DNA of 64,000 nucleotides, taken from Streptomyces sp. Act143. GTDB taxonomy: Bacteria > Actinomycetota > Actinomycetes > Streptomycetales > Streptomycetaceae. This document shows positions 55,456 to 63,935 of the stretch, one piece after another. Numbering within the stretch: position 1 is the stretch's first letter; every line of letters begins with the position of its first letter. The stretch spans positions 3,180,627-3,244,626 of the forward strand of contig NZ_QFRX01000001.1 of the NCBI RefSeq assembly GCF_003143935.1, in the 5' to 3' direction. Made by a program: the position numbers and the translations under genes. Under the pieces are notes generated by a model. That model did not search any database. It saw only the letters and a list, made by a program, of their open reading frames with translations, and was not told the DNA's origin.

Positions 55456-56466
55456 TCAGCGTCGTTCGGGCTTCGCGCTGCGCGACATCAGCTCCTTGAC
55501 GGCGACCACCGGAGGCTTGCCCTCGTGCACGATCGCGACCACCGTCTCGGTGATCGGCATGTCGACGCCGTGCCTGCGGGCCAGATCCAGCACGGACTCA
55601 CAGGACTTGACGCCCTCGGCGGTCTGCTTGGTGACCGCGATGGTCTCCTGGAGGGTCATGCCCTTGCCGAGGTTGGTGCCGAAGGTGTGGTTGCGCGAGA
55701 GCGGCGAGGAACAGGTCGCCACCAGGTCGCCGAGACCGGCGAGTCCGGCGAACGTGAGCGGATCGGCGCCGAGCGCCACCCCGAGCCGCGCGGTCTCGGC
55801 GAGGCCGCGCGTGATGAGCGAGCCCTTGGCGTTGTCGCCGAGCCCCATGCCGTCCGCGATGCCGACGGCGAGCCCGATGACGTTCTTCACCGCGCCGCCG
55901 AGCTCGCAACCGACCACGTCCGTCTCGGTGTACGGCCTGAAGTACGGGGTGTGGCAGGCGGACTGGAGCTTCTGGGCGACCGCCTCGTCCCGGCACGCGA
56001 CCACCGCGGCGGCCGGCATCCGGGCGGCGATCTCGCGCGCCAGGTTGGGTCCGGTGACCACGGCGATGCGGTTCCGTCCCACCTTGGCGACGTCCTCGAT
56101 CACCTCGCTCATCCGCATCGCGGAGCCGAGTTCGACGCCCTTCATCAACGACACGAGGACGGTGTCCGGCGCGAGCAGCGGCACCCACTCGGCGAGGTTC
56201 CCGCGCAACGTCTGCGAGGGGACGGCGAGGACGGTGAAGTCGGCGTCGCGCGCGGCCTCGGCGGCGTCCGTCGTCGCCCGCAGGTTCACCGGGAGTTCGA
56301 CGCCGGGGAGGTAGTCCGGGTTGGTACGCGTGGAGTTGACCGCGTCCGCGAGTTCGGCGCGGCGGCCCCACAGCGTGACCTCGCAGCCCGCGTCGGCGAG
56401 GACCATGCCGAAGGCGGTGCCCCACGATCCGGTACCGAAGACAGCCGCCTTGACGGGCTTGCTCAC
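55456..56466 (-). CDS. gpsA: Glycerol-3-phosphate dehydrogenase [NAD(P)+] GpsA
   Basis: A 336-residue dehydrogenase: AAVFGTGSWGTAFGMVLADA (Rossmann GxGxxG), VVTGPNLAREIAARMPAAAV, ELGGAVKNVIGLAVGIADGM (catalytic Lys) and LAGLGDLVATCSSPLSRNHT. It provides sn-glycerol-3-phosphate for phospholipids. The GTG at 56466 overlaps the plsC stop (GTGA): both act in lipid synthesis and are coupled. Confidence 0.96.
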   Translation of the reverse strand: MSKPVKAAVFGTGSWGTAFGMVLADAGCEVTLWGRRAELADAVNSTRTNPDYLPGVELPVNLRATTDAAEAARDADFTVLAVPSQTLRGNLAEWVPLLAPDTVLVSLMKGVELGSAMRMSEVIEDVAKVGRNRIAVVTGPNLAREIAARMPAAAVVACRDEAVAQKLQSACHTPYFRPYTETDVVGCELGGAVKNVIGLAVGIADGMGLGDNAKGSLITRGLAETARLGVALGADPLTFAGLAGLGDLVATCSSPLSRNHTFGTNLGKGMTLQETIAVTKQTAEGVKSCESVLDLARRHGVDMPITETVVAIVHEGKPPVVAVKELMSRSAKPERR

Positions 56467-57227
56467 TTGGCGCTCTCCTCCTCGTGGCCGGCCTCGGCCT
56501 GGCTCCGTCGGCGCTGCTCGATCCGCTCCTGGCGCGGGTCGTAGGGCGTGGCGGGCGCCTTCTCACCGCGGATCTGCTCCAGCTGGTGGGTGATGGCGGC
56601 CATGATGACCTCGGTGGCCTCCTTCAGGAGTTCCGGGGTCATCTCCTTGTCGTAGAACGCCGACAGGTCCACGGGCGGGCCGGCGAGCACCTGCGAGGTC
56701 TTGCGCGGACGGAGGTTGGGCTTCTTGGCGTACGGCGGCAGCAGCTCGTTGGCGCCCCACTGCGCGACCGGGATCACCGGGCACTTGGTCTGCAGGGCCA
56801 CCCGCGCGGCACCGGTCTTGCCGGTCATCGGCCACTGGGCGGGGTCCCGGGTGATGGTGCCCTCGGGGTAGAACGCGACGCACTCGCCGCGCTCCACGGC
56901 GTCGATCGCGGCCCGGAAGGCGCTCAGCGCGTCCGTGGTCTCGCGGTAGACGGGGATCTGACCGGTGCCGCGCATGAAGGCACCGACGAATCCCTTCTTG
57001 AAAAGTCCGCTCTTCGCGAGGAATCGCGGAACGCGGCCGGTGTTGTACTGAAAGTGCGCGTACGCGAAGGGATCGATGTGCGAATTGTGGTTCACCGCGG
57101 TGATAAATCCGCCATCAGCCGGAATGTTCTCCATTCCGCGCCAGTCCCGCTTGATCAGAACCACCAGCGGCGGTTTGGCGATCACCGCTGCCAAGCGGTA
57201 CCAGAAGCCGATTCTGCGGCGGGGCAC
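56463..57227 (-). CDS. plsC: 1-acyl-sn-glycerol-3-phosphate acyltransferase (PlsC family)
   Basis: A 254-residue acyltransferase: FITAVNHNSHIDPFAYAHFQ (the HX4D motif), GQIPVYRE, VAFYPEGTITRDPAQWPMTG and CPVIPVAQWGANELLPPYA. It acylates lysophosphatidate at the membrane. The C terminus is charged. It begins at GTG 57227 and precedes gpsA, so supply of glycerol-3-phosphate and its acylation are linked in one operon. Confidence 0.9.
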   Translation of the reverse strand: MPRRRIGFWYRLAAVIAKPPLVVLIKRDWRGMENIPADGGFITAVNHNSHIDPFAYAHFQYNTGRVPRFLAKSGLFKKGFVGAFMRGTGQIPVYRETTDALSAFRAAIDAVERGECVAFYPEGTITRDPAQWPMTGKTGAARVALQTKCPVIPVAQWGANELLPPYAKKPNLRPRKTSQVLAGPPVDLSAFYDKEMTPELLKEATEVIMAAITHQLEQIRGEKAPATPYDPRQERIEQRRRSQAEAGHEEESAK

Positions 57228-57383
57228 GCGGACACCTTCCTCTAGGGGCCTTCAGGGCCGCACAAGTGTCGCCCCAGGCCGCCGGTCTGTCGAGAACACC
57301 GTACGCCCCGCTGCGACGACCGCCAGATGGCCGAGGTGACGGCTGAGTGACAATGACCGCGACAAGAGAGGGACGGAACGCCT

Positions 57384-58028
57384 GTGCAGTGGACCTTGGT
57401 CATACCCCTGAAACCCCTGGAGCGGGCCAAGAGCAGGCTCTCGGACACCGCGGCGGACGGGCTGCGCCCGGGGCTCGCCCTGGCGTTCGCGCAGGACACG
57501 GTGGCGGCCGCGCTGGCCTGTCCCGTGGTCGGGGATGTGGCAGTCGTCACGGACGACGCCCTGGCCGGCCGCGAGCTGGCCGCCCTGGGGGCCCGGATCG
57601 TCCCCGACGAGCCGCGAGGCGGTCTGAACGCGGCGCTGGCGTACGGGGCGGGGGCCGTACGGGCAGCGCGCCCCGAAAGCGCACTGGCAGCCCTGAACGC
57701 CGATCTGCCGGCCCTGCGCCCCCTGGAATTGGCGCGGGTCCTGGACGCGGCCGCGGAATTCCCGCGCGCTTTTCTGCCGGACGCGGCCGAGATCGGCACG
57801 ACGCTGCTGGCGGTCCGCGCGGGTCAGGAATTGCGCCCGGCTTTCGGAACGGATTCCCGGGCCAGGCATCGGGCCTCGGGGGCGGCGGAGCTGGAGCTCG
57901 CCGGGGTGGATTCGGTACGGCAGGACGTGGACACCGGGGACGACCTGCGGGCGGCGCTGGCACTGGGGGTGGGGCCCCGCACGACGGCGGTGGCGGCACA
58001 GCTCCTGGGGCCGGTGCCCGGGCACTAG
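57384..58028 (+). CDS. cofC: 2-phospho-L-lactate/PEP guanylyltransferase (CofC/FbiD)
   Basis: A 214-residue nucleotidyltransferase of the CofC family: TLVIPLKPLERAKSRLSDTA, VAVVTDDALAGRELAALGAR, LAALNADLPALRPLELARVL. It links GTP to a C3 acid, giving the precursor of coenzyme F420. GTG start at 57384. It is divergent from plsC and followed by a small gene (58038) 9 bases later, which it may translate with. Confidence 0.85.
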   Translation: MQWTLVIPLKPLERAKSRLSDTAADGLRPGLALAFAQDTVAAALACPVVGDVAVVTDDALAGRELAALGARIVPDEPRGGLNAALAYGAGAVRAARPESALAALNADLPALRPLELARVLDAAAEFPRAFLPDAAEIGTTLLAVRAGQELRPAFGTDSRARHRASGAAELELAGVDSVRQDVDTGDDLRAALALGVGPRTTAVAAQLLGPVPGH

Positions 58029-58037
58029 GCTGCGACC

Positions 58038-58229
58038 ATGCAGGCCACCGCATTCACCTACGACGACCGAACCCGGACCGGCAGCGTGCTGCTCGACGAC
58101 GGCACCCCCCTCCCCTTCGAGGCGCCGGCGTTCGACGCGGGCGGGCTGAGGCTGCTGCGGCCCGGGCAGCGGGTGCGGATCGAGCTGGAGGACAGCAAGA
58201 TCACCCTCGTCACCCTGCAGACCTTCTGA
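58038..58229 (+). CDS. Small cold-shock-domain-like protein
   Basis: A 63-residue protein: MQATAFTYDDRTRTGSVLLD, DGTPLPFEAPAFDAGGLRLL, RPGQRVRIELEDSKITLVTL. The order of strands and the phrase LRLLRPGQRVRIELE recall an OB/cold-shock fold (compare GLRSLKEGQKVEFEV of CspA-type proteins), but the RNP1 and RNP2 aromatics are missing. So a nucleic-acid role is not certain. It lies 9 bases after cofC. Confidence 0.7.
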   Translation: MQATAFTYDDRTRTGSVLLDDGTPLPFEAPAFDAGGLRLLRPGQRVRIELEDSKITLVTLQTF

Positions 58230-58255
58230 CCTCGCTCAACGCCGAGAACGCGCCG

Positions 58256-58286
58256 CGGGCCGGACTCCACAACGGAGTCCGGCCCG
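58256..58286. terminator. Bidirectional terminator between small gene and hupS
   Basis: CGGGCCGGACTCC (58256-58268) and its exact complement (58274-58286) enclose a 5-base loop ACAAC, between converging genes. Confidence 0.85.
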
Positions 58287-58308
58287 GCGCGTGAGTACCG
58301 CTGCGCCC

Positions 58309-58962
58309 TTACCTCTTGCGGGCGGTGGTCTTCTTGGCGGTGGTCTTGCGGGCCGTCGACTTCTTGGCGGGGGCCTTCTTGGCCGTCGCCTTCTTCGCCG
58401 GGGCCTTCTTGGCCGTCGCCTTCTTGGCGGTGGTCTTCTTCGCGGCGGCGGTGGTCTTGGCGGCGCCCGTGGTCTTCTTGGCCGTCGTCTTCTTCGCCGT
58501 GGTCTTCTTCGCGGCCGCCGTGGTCTTCTTGGCGGTCGTCTTCTTCGCCGTGGTCTTCTTCGCGGCGGCGGTGGTCTTGGCGGTGGTGGCCTTCTTGGCG
58601 GCCGCCTTCTTGACCGTGGCGGAAGCACCGCCGGTCAGGCTGCCCTTGGGGGCCTTCTTGACCGCGACGTCGTTCTTCGGGAGCTTCTTCGTGCCGCTCA
58701 CCAGGTCCTTGAAGCCCTGGCCCGCGCGGAACCGCGGGACGGAGGTCTTCTTGACCCGAACCCGCTCGCCCGTCTGGGGGTTGCGGGCGTACCGGGCCGG
58801 GCGGTCGACCTTCTCGAACGAACCGAAGCCGGTGACCGAGACCCGGTCCCCCGCCACGGTCGCGCGGACGATGGCGTCCAGGACCGCGTCGACCGCGTCG
58901 GCGGCCTGCTGACGGCCACCGACCTTGTCGGCAATCGCTTCTACGAGCTGCGCCTTGTTCAC
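58309..58962 (-). CDS. hupS: HU-family DNA-binding protein HupS with lysine-rich tail
   Basis: A 217-residue two-part protein. Residues 1-92 are HU: MNKAQLVEAIADKVGGRQQA, FGSFEKVDRPARYARNPQTG and VPRFRAGQGFKDLVSGT. Residues about 100-217 are a lysine/alanine/threonine tail with repeats of KKTTA and KKAPA, similar to histone H1 C termini and to mycobacterial HupB. In Streptomyces HupS condenses spore nucleoids. The GTG at 58962 has GGGGA upstream; the AT-rich upstream region contains TATATATC. The repeat-rich tail may vary in length among strains. Confidence 0.96.
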   Translation of the reverse strand: MNKAQLVEAIADKVGGRQQAADAVDAVLDAIVRATVAGDRVSVTGFGSFEKVDRPARYARNPQTGERVRVKKTSVPRFRAGQGFKDLVSGTKKLPKNDVAVKKAPKGSLTGGASATVKKAAAKKATTAKTTAAAKKTTAKKTTAKKTTAAAKKTTAKKTTAKKTTGAAKTTAAAKKTTAKKATAKKAPAKKATAKKAPAKKSTARKTTAKKTTARKR

Positions 58963-59022
58963 GTCTTCCCCTCGGAGACATCGCCCGAACGAAACTGTTC
59001 AGGCTTTTTCGCACGTTAGGCA

Positions 59023-59030
59023 GATATATA
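59023..59030 (-). promoter_or_regulatory. Candidate hupS -10 region
   Basis: On the minus strand TATATATC about 60 bases upstream of the hupS GTG is the most AT-rich stretch in the gap (58963-59098). No good -35 hexamer is visible. A developmental sigma factor would be consistent with the biology but is not shown. Confidence 0.3.
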
Positions 59031-59098
59031 CCGCAAATCAAACACGAAACGGGCTTATCACCCTTGTGCCGCAACGGGTTCGGCTGTCTCGGACTTGT

Positions 59099-59329
59099 TC
59101 AGCGGTCCTCTTCGGGGAATCGACCCGCGTCGAGGTCCGCCGTGAAGGCCTCCAGACGCCTTGCCGCATCGGCGAGATCGTGCTTGGCCGCGGCCGTAAT
59201 GACCAGCAGCTTCCGGGTCAGCGCCATCCGTACGCCCTCCGGGACTTGCAGTGCGCGCACTGTTGTGTGCGCTTCCTTGAGTTGGTCCGCGACTGCCGCA
59301 TAGAGCTCGAGTTGGCCGTCGTGTTCCAT
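59099..59329 (-). CDS. Small conserved hypothetical protein
   Basis: A 76-residue helical protein: MEHDGQLELYAAVADQLKEA, VPEGVRMALTRKLLVITAAA, KHDLADAARRLEAFTADLDA. No motif is recognised; its helix pattern suggests a small helical bundle. The start (ATG 59329) is chosen over a longer frame to 59512, because upstream codons are cysteine-rich and atypical. It sits between leuD and hupS on the same strand. Confidence 0.65.
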   Translation of the reverse strand: MEHDGQLELYAAVADQLKEAHTTVRALQVPEGVRMALTRKLLVITAAAKHDLADAARRLEAFTADLDAGRFPEEDR

Positions 59330-59513
59330 GCACAGATTGTGCCATCTGGGGCGAGTTGTCGCCCGCTCAGGGTGCAACTGCCGCCTCAAACAGCCTTCCG
59401 GGCGCGCGCCGAAGCCACCGCCACAACATTCGCGTACCCCTGCAACACCCCGTCTAACGTGGGAAGTTGAGAAGCGTTTCGGGCACGCGCAGGGCCGATC
59501 GGGTGCAGACACG

Positions 59514-59548
59514 GCTGTACCCCCGATCGGGCTGATCGGGGGTACAGC
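59514..59548 (-). terminator. Terminator of leuCD
   Basis: GCTGTACCCCCGATC (59514-59528) and its exact complement (59534-59548) form a 15-bp stem with a 5-base loop, 59 bases past the leuD stop. Confidence 0.85.
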
Positions 59549-59606
59549 GGGGGGTGTTCGGTGGCCGAAACTCGACCTGTTCAGTTGCGTCGCGACCGCC
59601 TCGTGG

Positions 59607-60200
59607 TCAGACCTCGAGCGTCCGCGGCTTGAACGAGGGCCGCTTGGTCTCGTACGCGGCGATGTCGGCCTCGTTCTGGAGGGTGATGGAGATGTCGTCC
59701 AGCCCGTTCAGCAGCCGCCAGCGGGAGTTCTCGTCCAGCTCGAAGCTCGCGGTGATGCCCTCGGCGCGCACCTCGCGGCTCTCCAGGTCGACCGTGACCT
59801 CGGCCTCGGGGTCGGCCTCGGTCAGCTCCCAGAGCGCGTCCACGATCTTCTGGTCCAGAACGACCGTGAGCAGGCCGTTCTTGAGCGAGTTGCCGCGGAA
59901 GATGTCGGCGAACCGGGAGGAGATGACGGCCTTGAAGCCGTAGTTCTGCAGCGCCCACACGGCGTGCTCACGGGAGGAGCCGGTGCCGAAGTCGGGGCCG
60001 GCGACCAGGACCGTGGCGCCCTTGCGCTCGGGCTGGTTGAGGATGAACGTCTCGTCCTTGCGCCAGGCCTCGAACAGCCCGTCCTCGAACCCGTCCCGCG
60101 TGACCTTCTTGAGCCAGTGAGCAGGGATGATCTGGTCGGTGTCGACGTTGCTGCGGCGCAGCGGGACGGCCCGGCCGGTGTGGGTGGTGAATGCTTCCAT
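59607..60200 (-). CDS. leuD: 3-isopropylmalate dehydratase small subunit
   Basis: A 197-residue Leu[41 protein letters not shown] and [20 protein letters not shown]. With LeuC it isomerises 2-isopropylmalate to 3-isopropylmalate in leucine synthesis. ATG at 60200, 6 bases after the leuC stop. Confidence 0.97.
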   Translation of the reverse strand: MEAFTTHTGRAVPLRRSNVDTDQIIPAHWLKKVTRDGFEDGLFEAWRKDETFILNQPERKGATVLVAGPDFGTGSSREHAVWALQNYGFKAVISSRFADIFRGNSLKNGLLTVVLDQKIVDALWELTEADPEAEVTVDLESREVRAEGITASFELDENSRWRLLNGLDDISITLQNEADIAAYETKRPSFKPRTLEV

Positions 60201-60206
60201 GACTGA

Positions 60207-61631
60207 TCAGACTCCAGCGGCGACAGGGGCGTCGGACAGGTCGGCGGGCGAGGCCAGGTGGCCCAGCACGGCGGTCGCGGCGGCGACCTGCGGCGAGACC
60301 AGGTGCGTACGGCCGCCCTTGCCCTGCCGTCCCTCGAAGTTGCGGTTGGAGGTGGACGCGGAGCGCTCACCGGGCGCCAGCTGGTCCGGGTTCATGCCCA
60401 GACACATCGAGCAGCCCGCGTGCCGCCATTCGGCGCCGGCCTCCTTGAAGACGACGTCCAGGCCCTCGGACACGGCCTGCAGACCGACCCGCGCGGAGCC
60501 CGGGACCACCAGCATCCGTACCCCGTCGGCGACTTTGCGGCCCTTGAGGAGCTCGGCGGCGGCGCGCAGGTCCTCGATACGGCCGTTGGTGCACGAACCT
60601 ACGAAGACGGTGTCCACCTTGATGGAGCGCAGCGGCTGGCCGGCCTCCAACCCCATGTACTCCAGGGCCTTTTCGGCGGCGAGGCGCTCCGAAGCGTCTT
60701 CGTACGAAGCGGGATCGGGGACGTCCGCCGAAAGCGGCGCGCCCTGGCCGGGGTTGGTGCCCCAGGTGACGAACGGCGACAGTTCGGCGGCCTCGATGAC
60801 GACCTCGGCGTCGAACTCGGCGTCCTCGTCCGTCTTCAGGGTCTTCCAGTACGCGACGGCCGCGTCCCAGTCCTCGCCCTTGGGGGCGTGCGGACGGCCC
60901 TCCAGGTAGTCGAAGGTGGTCTGGTCGGGGGCGATCATGCCCGCGCGGGCGCCGGCCTCGATCGACATGTTGCAGATCGTCATCCGGGCCTCCATCGAGA
61001 GCTTCTCGATGGCGGAGCCGCGGTACTCCAGGACGTAGCCCTGGCCGCCGCCGGTGCCGATCCTGGCGATGATCGCCAGGATCAGGTCCTTGGCGGTGAC
61101 GCCCTCGGGCAGTTCGCCGTTGACCGTGATGGCCATGGTCTTCGGGCGCACCAGCGGCAGCGTCTGGGTGGCCAGCACGTGCTCCACCTGGGAGGTGCCG
61201 ATGCCGAACGCCAGGCCGCCGAAGGCGCCGTGCGTGGAGGTGTGGGAGTCGCCGCAGACGACCGTCATGCCGGGCTGGGTCAGACCCAGCTGTGGGCCGA
61301 CGACATGCACGACGCCCTGCTCGACGTCGCCCAGCGGGTGCAGCCGCACCCCGAACTCGGCGGCGTTCTTGCGCAGCGTCTCCAGCTGGACCCGGGAGAC
61401 CGGGTCGGCGATGGGCTTGTCGATGTCGAGGGTGGGGGTGTTGTGGTCCTCGGTGGCGATGGTCAGGTCGAGGCGGCGCACCTGGCGACCGCTCTTGCGG
61501 AGGCCGTCGAAGGCCTGCGGGCTGGTCACCTCGTGCAGCAGATGCAGATCGATGAAGAGGAGGTCGGGCTCGCCCTCGGCGCGCCGGACGACGTGGTCGT
61601 CCCAGACCTTCTCCGCGAGTGTCCTACCCAT
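60207..61631 (-). CDS. leuC: 3-isopropylmalate dehydratase large subunit
   Basis: A 474-residue aconitase-family subunit: [60 protein letters not shown] (Fe-S Cys) and [20 protein letters not shown] (two more Fe-S cysteines). The ATG at 61631 has the family N terminus; the frame extends to a TTG at 61760 without conservation. It is divergent from ndgR, its known regulator in the genus. Confidence 0.97.
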   Translation of the reverse strand: MGRTLAEKVWDDHVVRRAEGEPDLLFIDLHLLHEVTSPQAFDGLRKSGRQVRRLDLTIATEDHNTPTLDIDKPIADPVSRVQLETLRKNAAEFGVRLHPLGDVEQGVVHVVGPQLGLTQPGMTVVCGDSHTSTHGAFGGLAFGIGTSQVEHVLATQTLPLVRPKTMAITVNGELPEGVTAKDLILAIIARIGTGGGQGYVLEYRGSAIEKLSMEARMTICNMSIEAGARAGMIAPDQTTFDYLEGRPHAPKGEDWDAAVAYWKTLKTDEDAEFDAEVVIEAAELSPFVTWGTNPGQGAPLSADVPDPASYEDASERLAAEKALEYMGLEAGQPLRSIKVDTVFVGSCTNGRIEDLRAAAELLKGRKVADGVRMLVVPGSARVGLQAVSEGLDVVFKEAGAEWRHAGCSMCLGMNPDQLAPGERSASTSNRNFEGRQGKGGRTHLVSPQVAAATAVLGHLASPADLSDAPVAAGV

Positions 61632-61791
61632 CGCTTTCCCTCCGGCCGGCAAAAGGTGCGCCGGCCCAACTAGAGATCTTCCGGAAGCGGCGCCCGCACC
61701 CCTGGATTCCCGGGCAGCCGCCGCCAGGCCCGTTTGGTCCGCGGGCCGCTGTGCATCCAAGGGTTGCGCGTCTCACGAAAAAAGGAACTTG

Positions 61792-61810
61792 CGTTTCACA
61801 GAGTGAGACG
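61792..61810. promoter_or_regulatory. Palindrome in the leuC-ndgR divergent region
   Basis: CGTTTCAC-AGA-GTGAGACG (61792-61810), 8-bp arms with one mismatch, lies 14 bases before the ndgR start and about 160 bases from leuC. A half-site GTCTCAC occurs again near 61769. It is a good candidate NdgR binding site, controlling leuCD and ndgR itself. Confidence 0.6.
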
Positions 61811-61823
61811 TGAGTATCGTTTC

Positions 61824-62540
61824 ATGGACAACAGTAGCGGCGTCGGCGTTCTGGACAAGGCAGCCCTTGTCCTCAGCGCCCTGGAGTCCGGTCCGGCCAC
61901 CCTCGCGGGGCTTGTGGCGGCCACCGGACTGGCAAGACCCACGGCCCACCGGCTGGCCGTGGCTTTGGAACACCACCGTATGGTGGCGCGCGACATGCAG
62001 GGCCGTTTCATTCTCGGCCCGCGCCTCGCGGAACTGGCCGCGGCGGCCGGCGAGGACCGCCTCCTCGCCACGGCGGGCCCGGTCCTGACCCACCTCAGGG
62101 ACATCACGGGCGAGAGCGCCCAGCTCTACCGACGCCAGGGTGACATGCGCATCTGCGTCGCCGCGGCGGAGCGCCTGTCCGGCCTGCGGGACACCGTCCC
62201 GGTCGGCTCGACGCTCACGATGAAGGCCGGCTCCTCCGCCCAGATCCTGATGGCCTGGGAGGAGCCGGAGCGCCTGCACCGCGGCCTCCAGGGCGCCCGC
62301 TTCACGGCGACGGCCCTCTCGGGCGTCCGGCGCCGCGGCTGGGCCCAGTCGATCGGCGAGCGGGAGCCGGGCGTCGCCTCCGTCTCCGCGCCCGTACGCG
62401 GTCCGTCCAACCGGGTCGTGGCCGCCGTGTCGGTCTCCGGCCCCATCGAGCGCCTGACCCGCCACCCGGGCCGTATGCACGCCCAGGCCGTCATCGACGC
62501 CGCGGCCCGCCTCTCCGAGGCCCTGCGCCGCACGGGCTGA
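61824..62540 (+). CDS. ndgR: IclR-family regulator NdgR
   Basis: A 238-residue IclR protein. The N-terminal HTH is TLAGLVAATGLARPTAHRLA; the effector domain covers about 80-238 (LLATAGPVLTHLRDITGESA, GLRDTVPVGSTLTMKAGSSA, GVASVSAPVRGPSNRVVAAV). Position and length match NdgR, which regulates leucine and other amino-acid genes and antibiotic production. The ATG at 61824 gives MDNSSGVGVLDKAALVLSAL. A 15-bp hairpin ends the transcript. Confidence 0.93.
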   Translation: MDNSSGVGVLDKAALVLSALESGPATLAGLVAATGLARPTAHRLAVALEHHRMVARDMQGRFILGPRLAELAAAAGEDRLLATAGPVLTHLRDITGESAQLYRRQGDMRICVAAAERLSGLRDTVPVGSTLTMKAGSSAQILMAWEEPERLHRGLQGARFTATALSGVRRRGWAQSIGEREPGVASVSAPVRGPSNRVVAAVSVSGPIERLTRHPGRMHAQAVIDAAARLSEALRRTG

Positions 62541-62558
62541 CCCCGGACCGGGACATCG

Positions 62559-62598
62559 ACGAAGGGGCCTGCCTCAACGCCGCGGCAGGCCCCTTCGT
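62559..62598. terminator. Terminator between ndgR and the DUF4188 gene
   Basis: A perfect 15-bp stem (62559-62573 with 62584-62598, ACGAAGGGGCCTGCC on the left) with a 10-base loop lies between convergent genes, 18 bases past ndgR. Confidence 0.88.
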
Positions 62599-62615
62599 TC
62601 CCCCGGTCCCCCGTG

Positions 62616-63134
62616 TCAGCCGGCCTTCTCGGCCGCCTTCGCCGACCGGTGCGCGAACCGGTCCTTGGCGTACCGCCCCCGCCGCTCCAGCGGCACCTGT
62701 CCGTGCGCCGCGGCGAGCCCGAACGCGGGCATGTCCCCGTAGATCGCCTCGTACGACCCCTCGGGCACCACATAGGCCTCGTGCCAGATCCCCACATGCC
62801 CCTTCACCTTGCCGTCCCGCTCCTTGCGGTTGAGGAGGGCCCAGATGCGGTGGTGGAGCATCTCCGGCGAGTGGGCGTAGGCGTAGAGCTTCTCCTTGGA
62901 CTCCCAGTACTGGACGATGTAGTACGTCCGCGGCGACGCCGTCAGCATCACCTTGCCCAGCAGCCCCCGGCTCGGGTCCTTGGCGAGCTCCGCCAGCATG
63001 CGGAACATCGACAGCATCACCAGCCCCCACTGGTGCACCGCCCAGAAGTGGTTGATGCGCATCCCGATGAGCAGGACCACCACGTCCCCCTCGGCATCGG
63101 CGGTCGTACGGCCCGGCACCGGCTTCACGAACAC
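62616..63134 (-). CDS. DUF4188-family protein (possible haem-degrading/monooxygenase-like fold)
   Basis: A 172-residue protein: FVKPVPGRTTADAEGDVVVL, LIGMRINHFWAVHQWGLVML, YYIVQYWESKEKLYAYAHSP and WHEAYVVPEGSYEAIYGDMP. The pattern matches DUF4188, a dimeric alpha-beta-barrel-like group related to small monooxygenases; no catalytic residue can be fixed. Start at GTG 63134 with GGGGGAG upstream. Divergent from a MerR-type gene, with paired repeats between them. Confidence 0.8.
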   Translation of the reverse strand: MFVKPVPGRTTADAEGDVVVLLIGMRINHFWAVHQWGLVMLSMFRMLAELAKDPSRGLLGKVMLTASPRTYYIVQYWESKEKLYAYAHSPEMLHHRIWALLNRKERDGKVKGHVGIWHEAYVVPEGSYEAIYGDMPAFGLAAAHGQVPLERRGRYAKDRFAHRSAKAAEKAG

Positions 63135-63157
63135 GGCTCCCCCATGGCTCCCTCGTC

Positions 63158-63204
63158 GGATAGCGGCACTATCCTTCTGAATGGTGCTTGGATAGTGGCA
63201 CTCC
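63158..63204. promoter_or_regulatory. Paired operator-like repeats between DUF4188 and merR genes
   Basis: GGATAGCGGCACTATCC (63158-63174) is a 6-bp-arm palindrome. A second copy of the same sequence, GGATAGTGGCACTCC (63190-63204), starts 32 bases later, a spacing of three helical turns. They sit upstream of both divergent genes. They are probable binding sites of the MerR-family protein. Confidence 0.65.
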
Positions 63205-63223
63205 CCAAGGAAAGGCGCAAGGC

Positions 63224-63868
63224 ATGCGGCTGGCTGAACTGAGCGAGCGCAGTGGGGTGTCCACCGCGACGATCAAGTACTACCTGCGCGAAGGGCTGTT
63301 GGCGCCCGGCCGCCAGATCAACGCGACCACGGCCGAGTACGACGAGGAGCATCTGCGCCGGCTGAAGCTGATCCGCGCGATGATCCAGGTCGGCCGGGTG
63401 CCGGTGGCGACGGTCAAGGAGGTGCTGGGGCACGTCGACGACGACTCCCTGCCGCGCGCGATGCGCCTGGGCGCGGCGGTGTGGGCCCTGCCGCAGGTGC
63501 CGGAGCCGGCCGAGGACGACGAGTTCGTCCAGGGCGCCCGGGTCGCGATGGAGGGGCTGCTCAAGGCGCTGGGGTGGTCCAACGCCCAGGCCATGACATC
63601 CGTCTCGCCCTCCTTCCGCTCCCTGGTGGTGGCGGCGGCGGCGCTGCGCCGGCTCGGCTACGAATGGAGTCCCGAGACCCTGGTGCCGTACGCCCGGCTG
63701 ATGCACCAAGTGGCCGAGCTGGACATGGAGTTCATGGAGTCGCATGTCTCGGAGGCCGAGAAGGCGGAGGTGGCGGTGCTGGGTGTGGTGCTCGTCGAGC
63801 CGATGCTGCAGGCGCTGCACCGGCTGGCCCAGGAGGAGGAGTCGACGCGGCGGTACGGCTTCGAGTAG
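63224..63868 (+). CDS. MerR-family transcriptional regulator
   Basis: A 214-residue regulator. The N-terminal MerR HTH is MRLAELSERSGVSTATIKYY, with LREGLLAPGRQINATTAEYD and LRRLKLIRAMIQVGRVPVAT; the C-terminal helical domain (about 90-214) has no cysteine metal site, so it probably binds an organic ligand. The start at ATG 63224 has AAGG repeats upstream; an earlier frame start at 63188 overlaps the repeats. It likely controls the divergent DUF4188 gene and itself. Confidence 0.88.
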   Translation: MRLAELSERSGVSTATIKYYLREGLLAPGRQINATTAEYDEEHLRRLKLIRAMIQVGRVPVATVKEVLGHVDDDSLPRAMRLGAAVWALPQVPEPAEDDEFVQGARVAMEGLLKALGWSNAQAMTSVSPSFRSLVVAAAALRRLGYEWSPETLVPYARLMHQVAELDMEFMESHVSEAEKAEVAVLGVVLVEPMLQALHRLAQEEESTRRYGFE

Positions 63869-63898
63869 GCCGCCGGACGCCGGTCCACCGGCAACGGC

Positions 63899-63928
63899 GA
63901 AGGCCCCCCACCGAAGTGGAGGGCCTTC
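63899..63928 (+). terminator. Terminator of the merR gene
   Basis: A 13-bp stem (one C-A mismatch) around the tetraloop CGAA, starting GAAGGCCC at 63899, 31 bases past the merR stop and just before the convergent tRNA gene. Confidence 0.8.
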
Positions 63929-63935
63929 CTCTACG

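Noticed and set aside
58309..58640. Repetitive DNA in hupS as a CRISPR or satellite array
   Set aside because: The repeat encodes the Lys/Ala/Thr tail of HupS in frame; units are short, contiguous and have no unique spacers.
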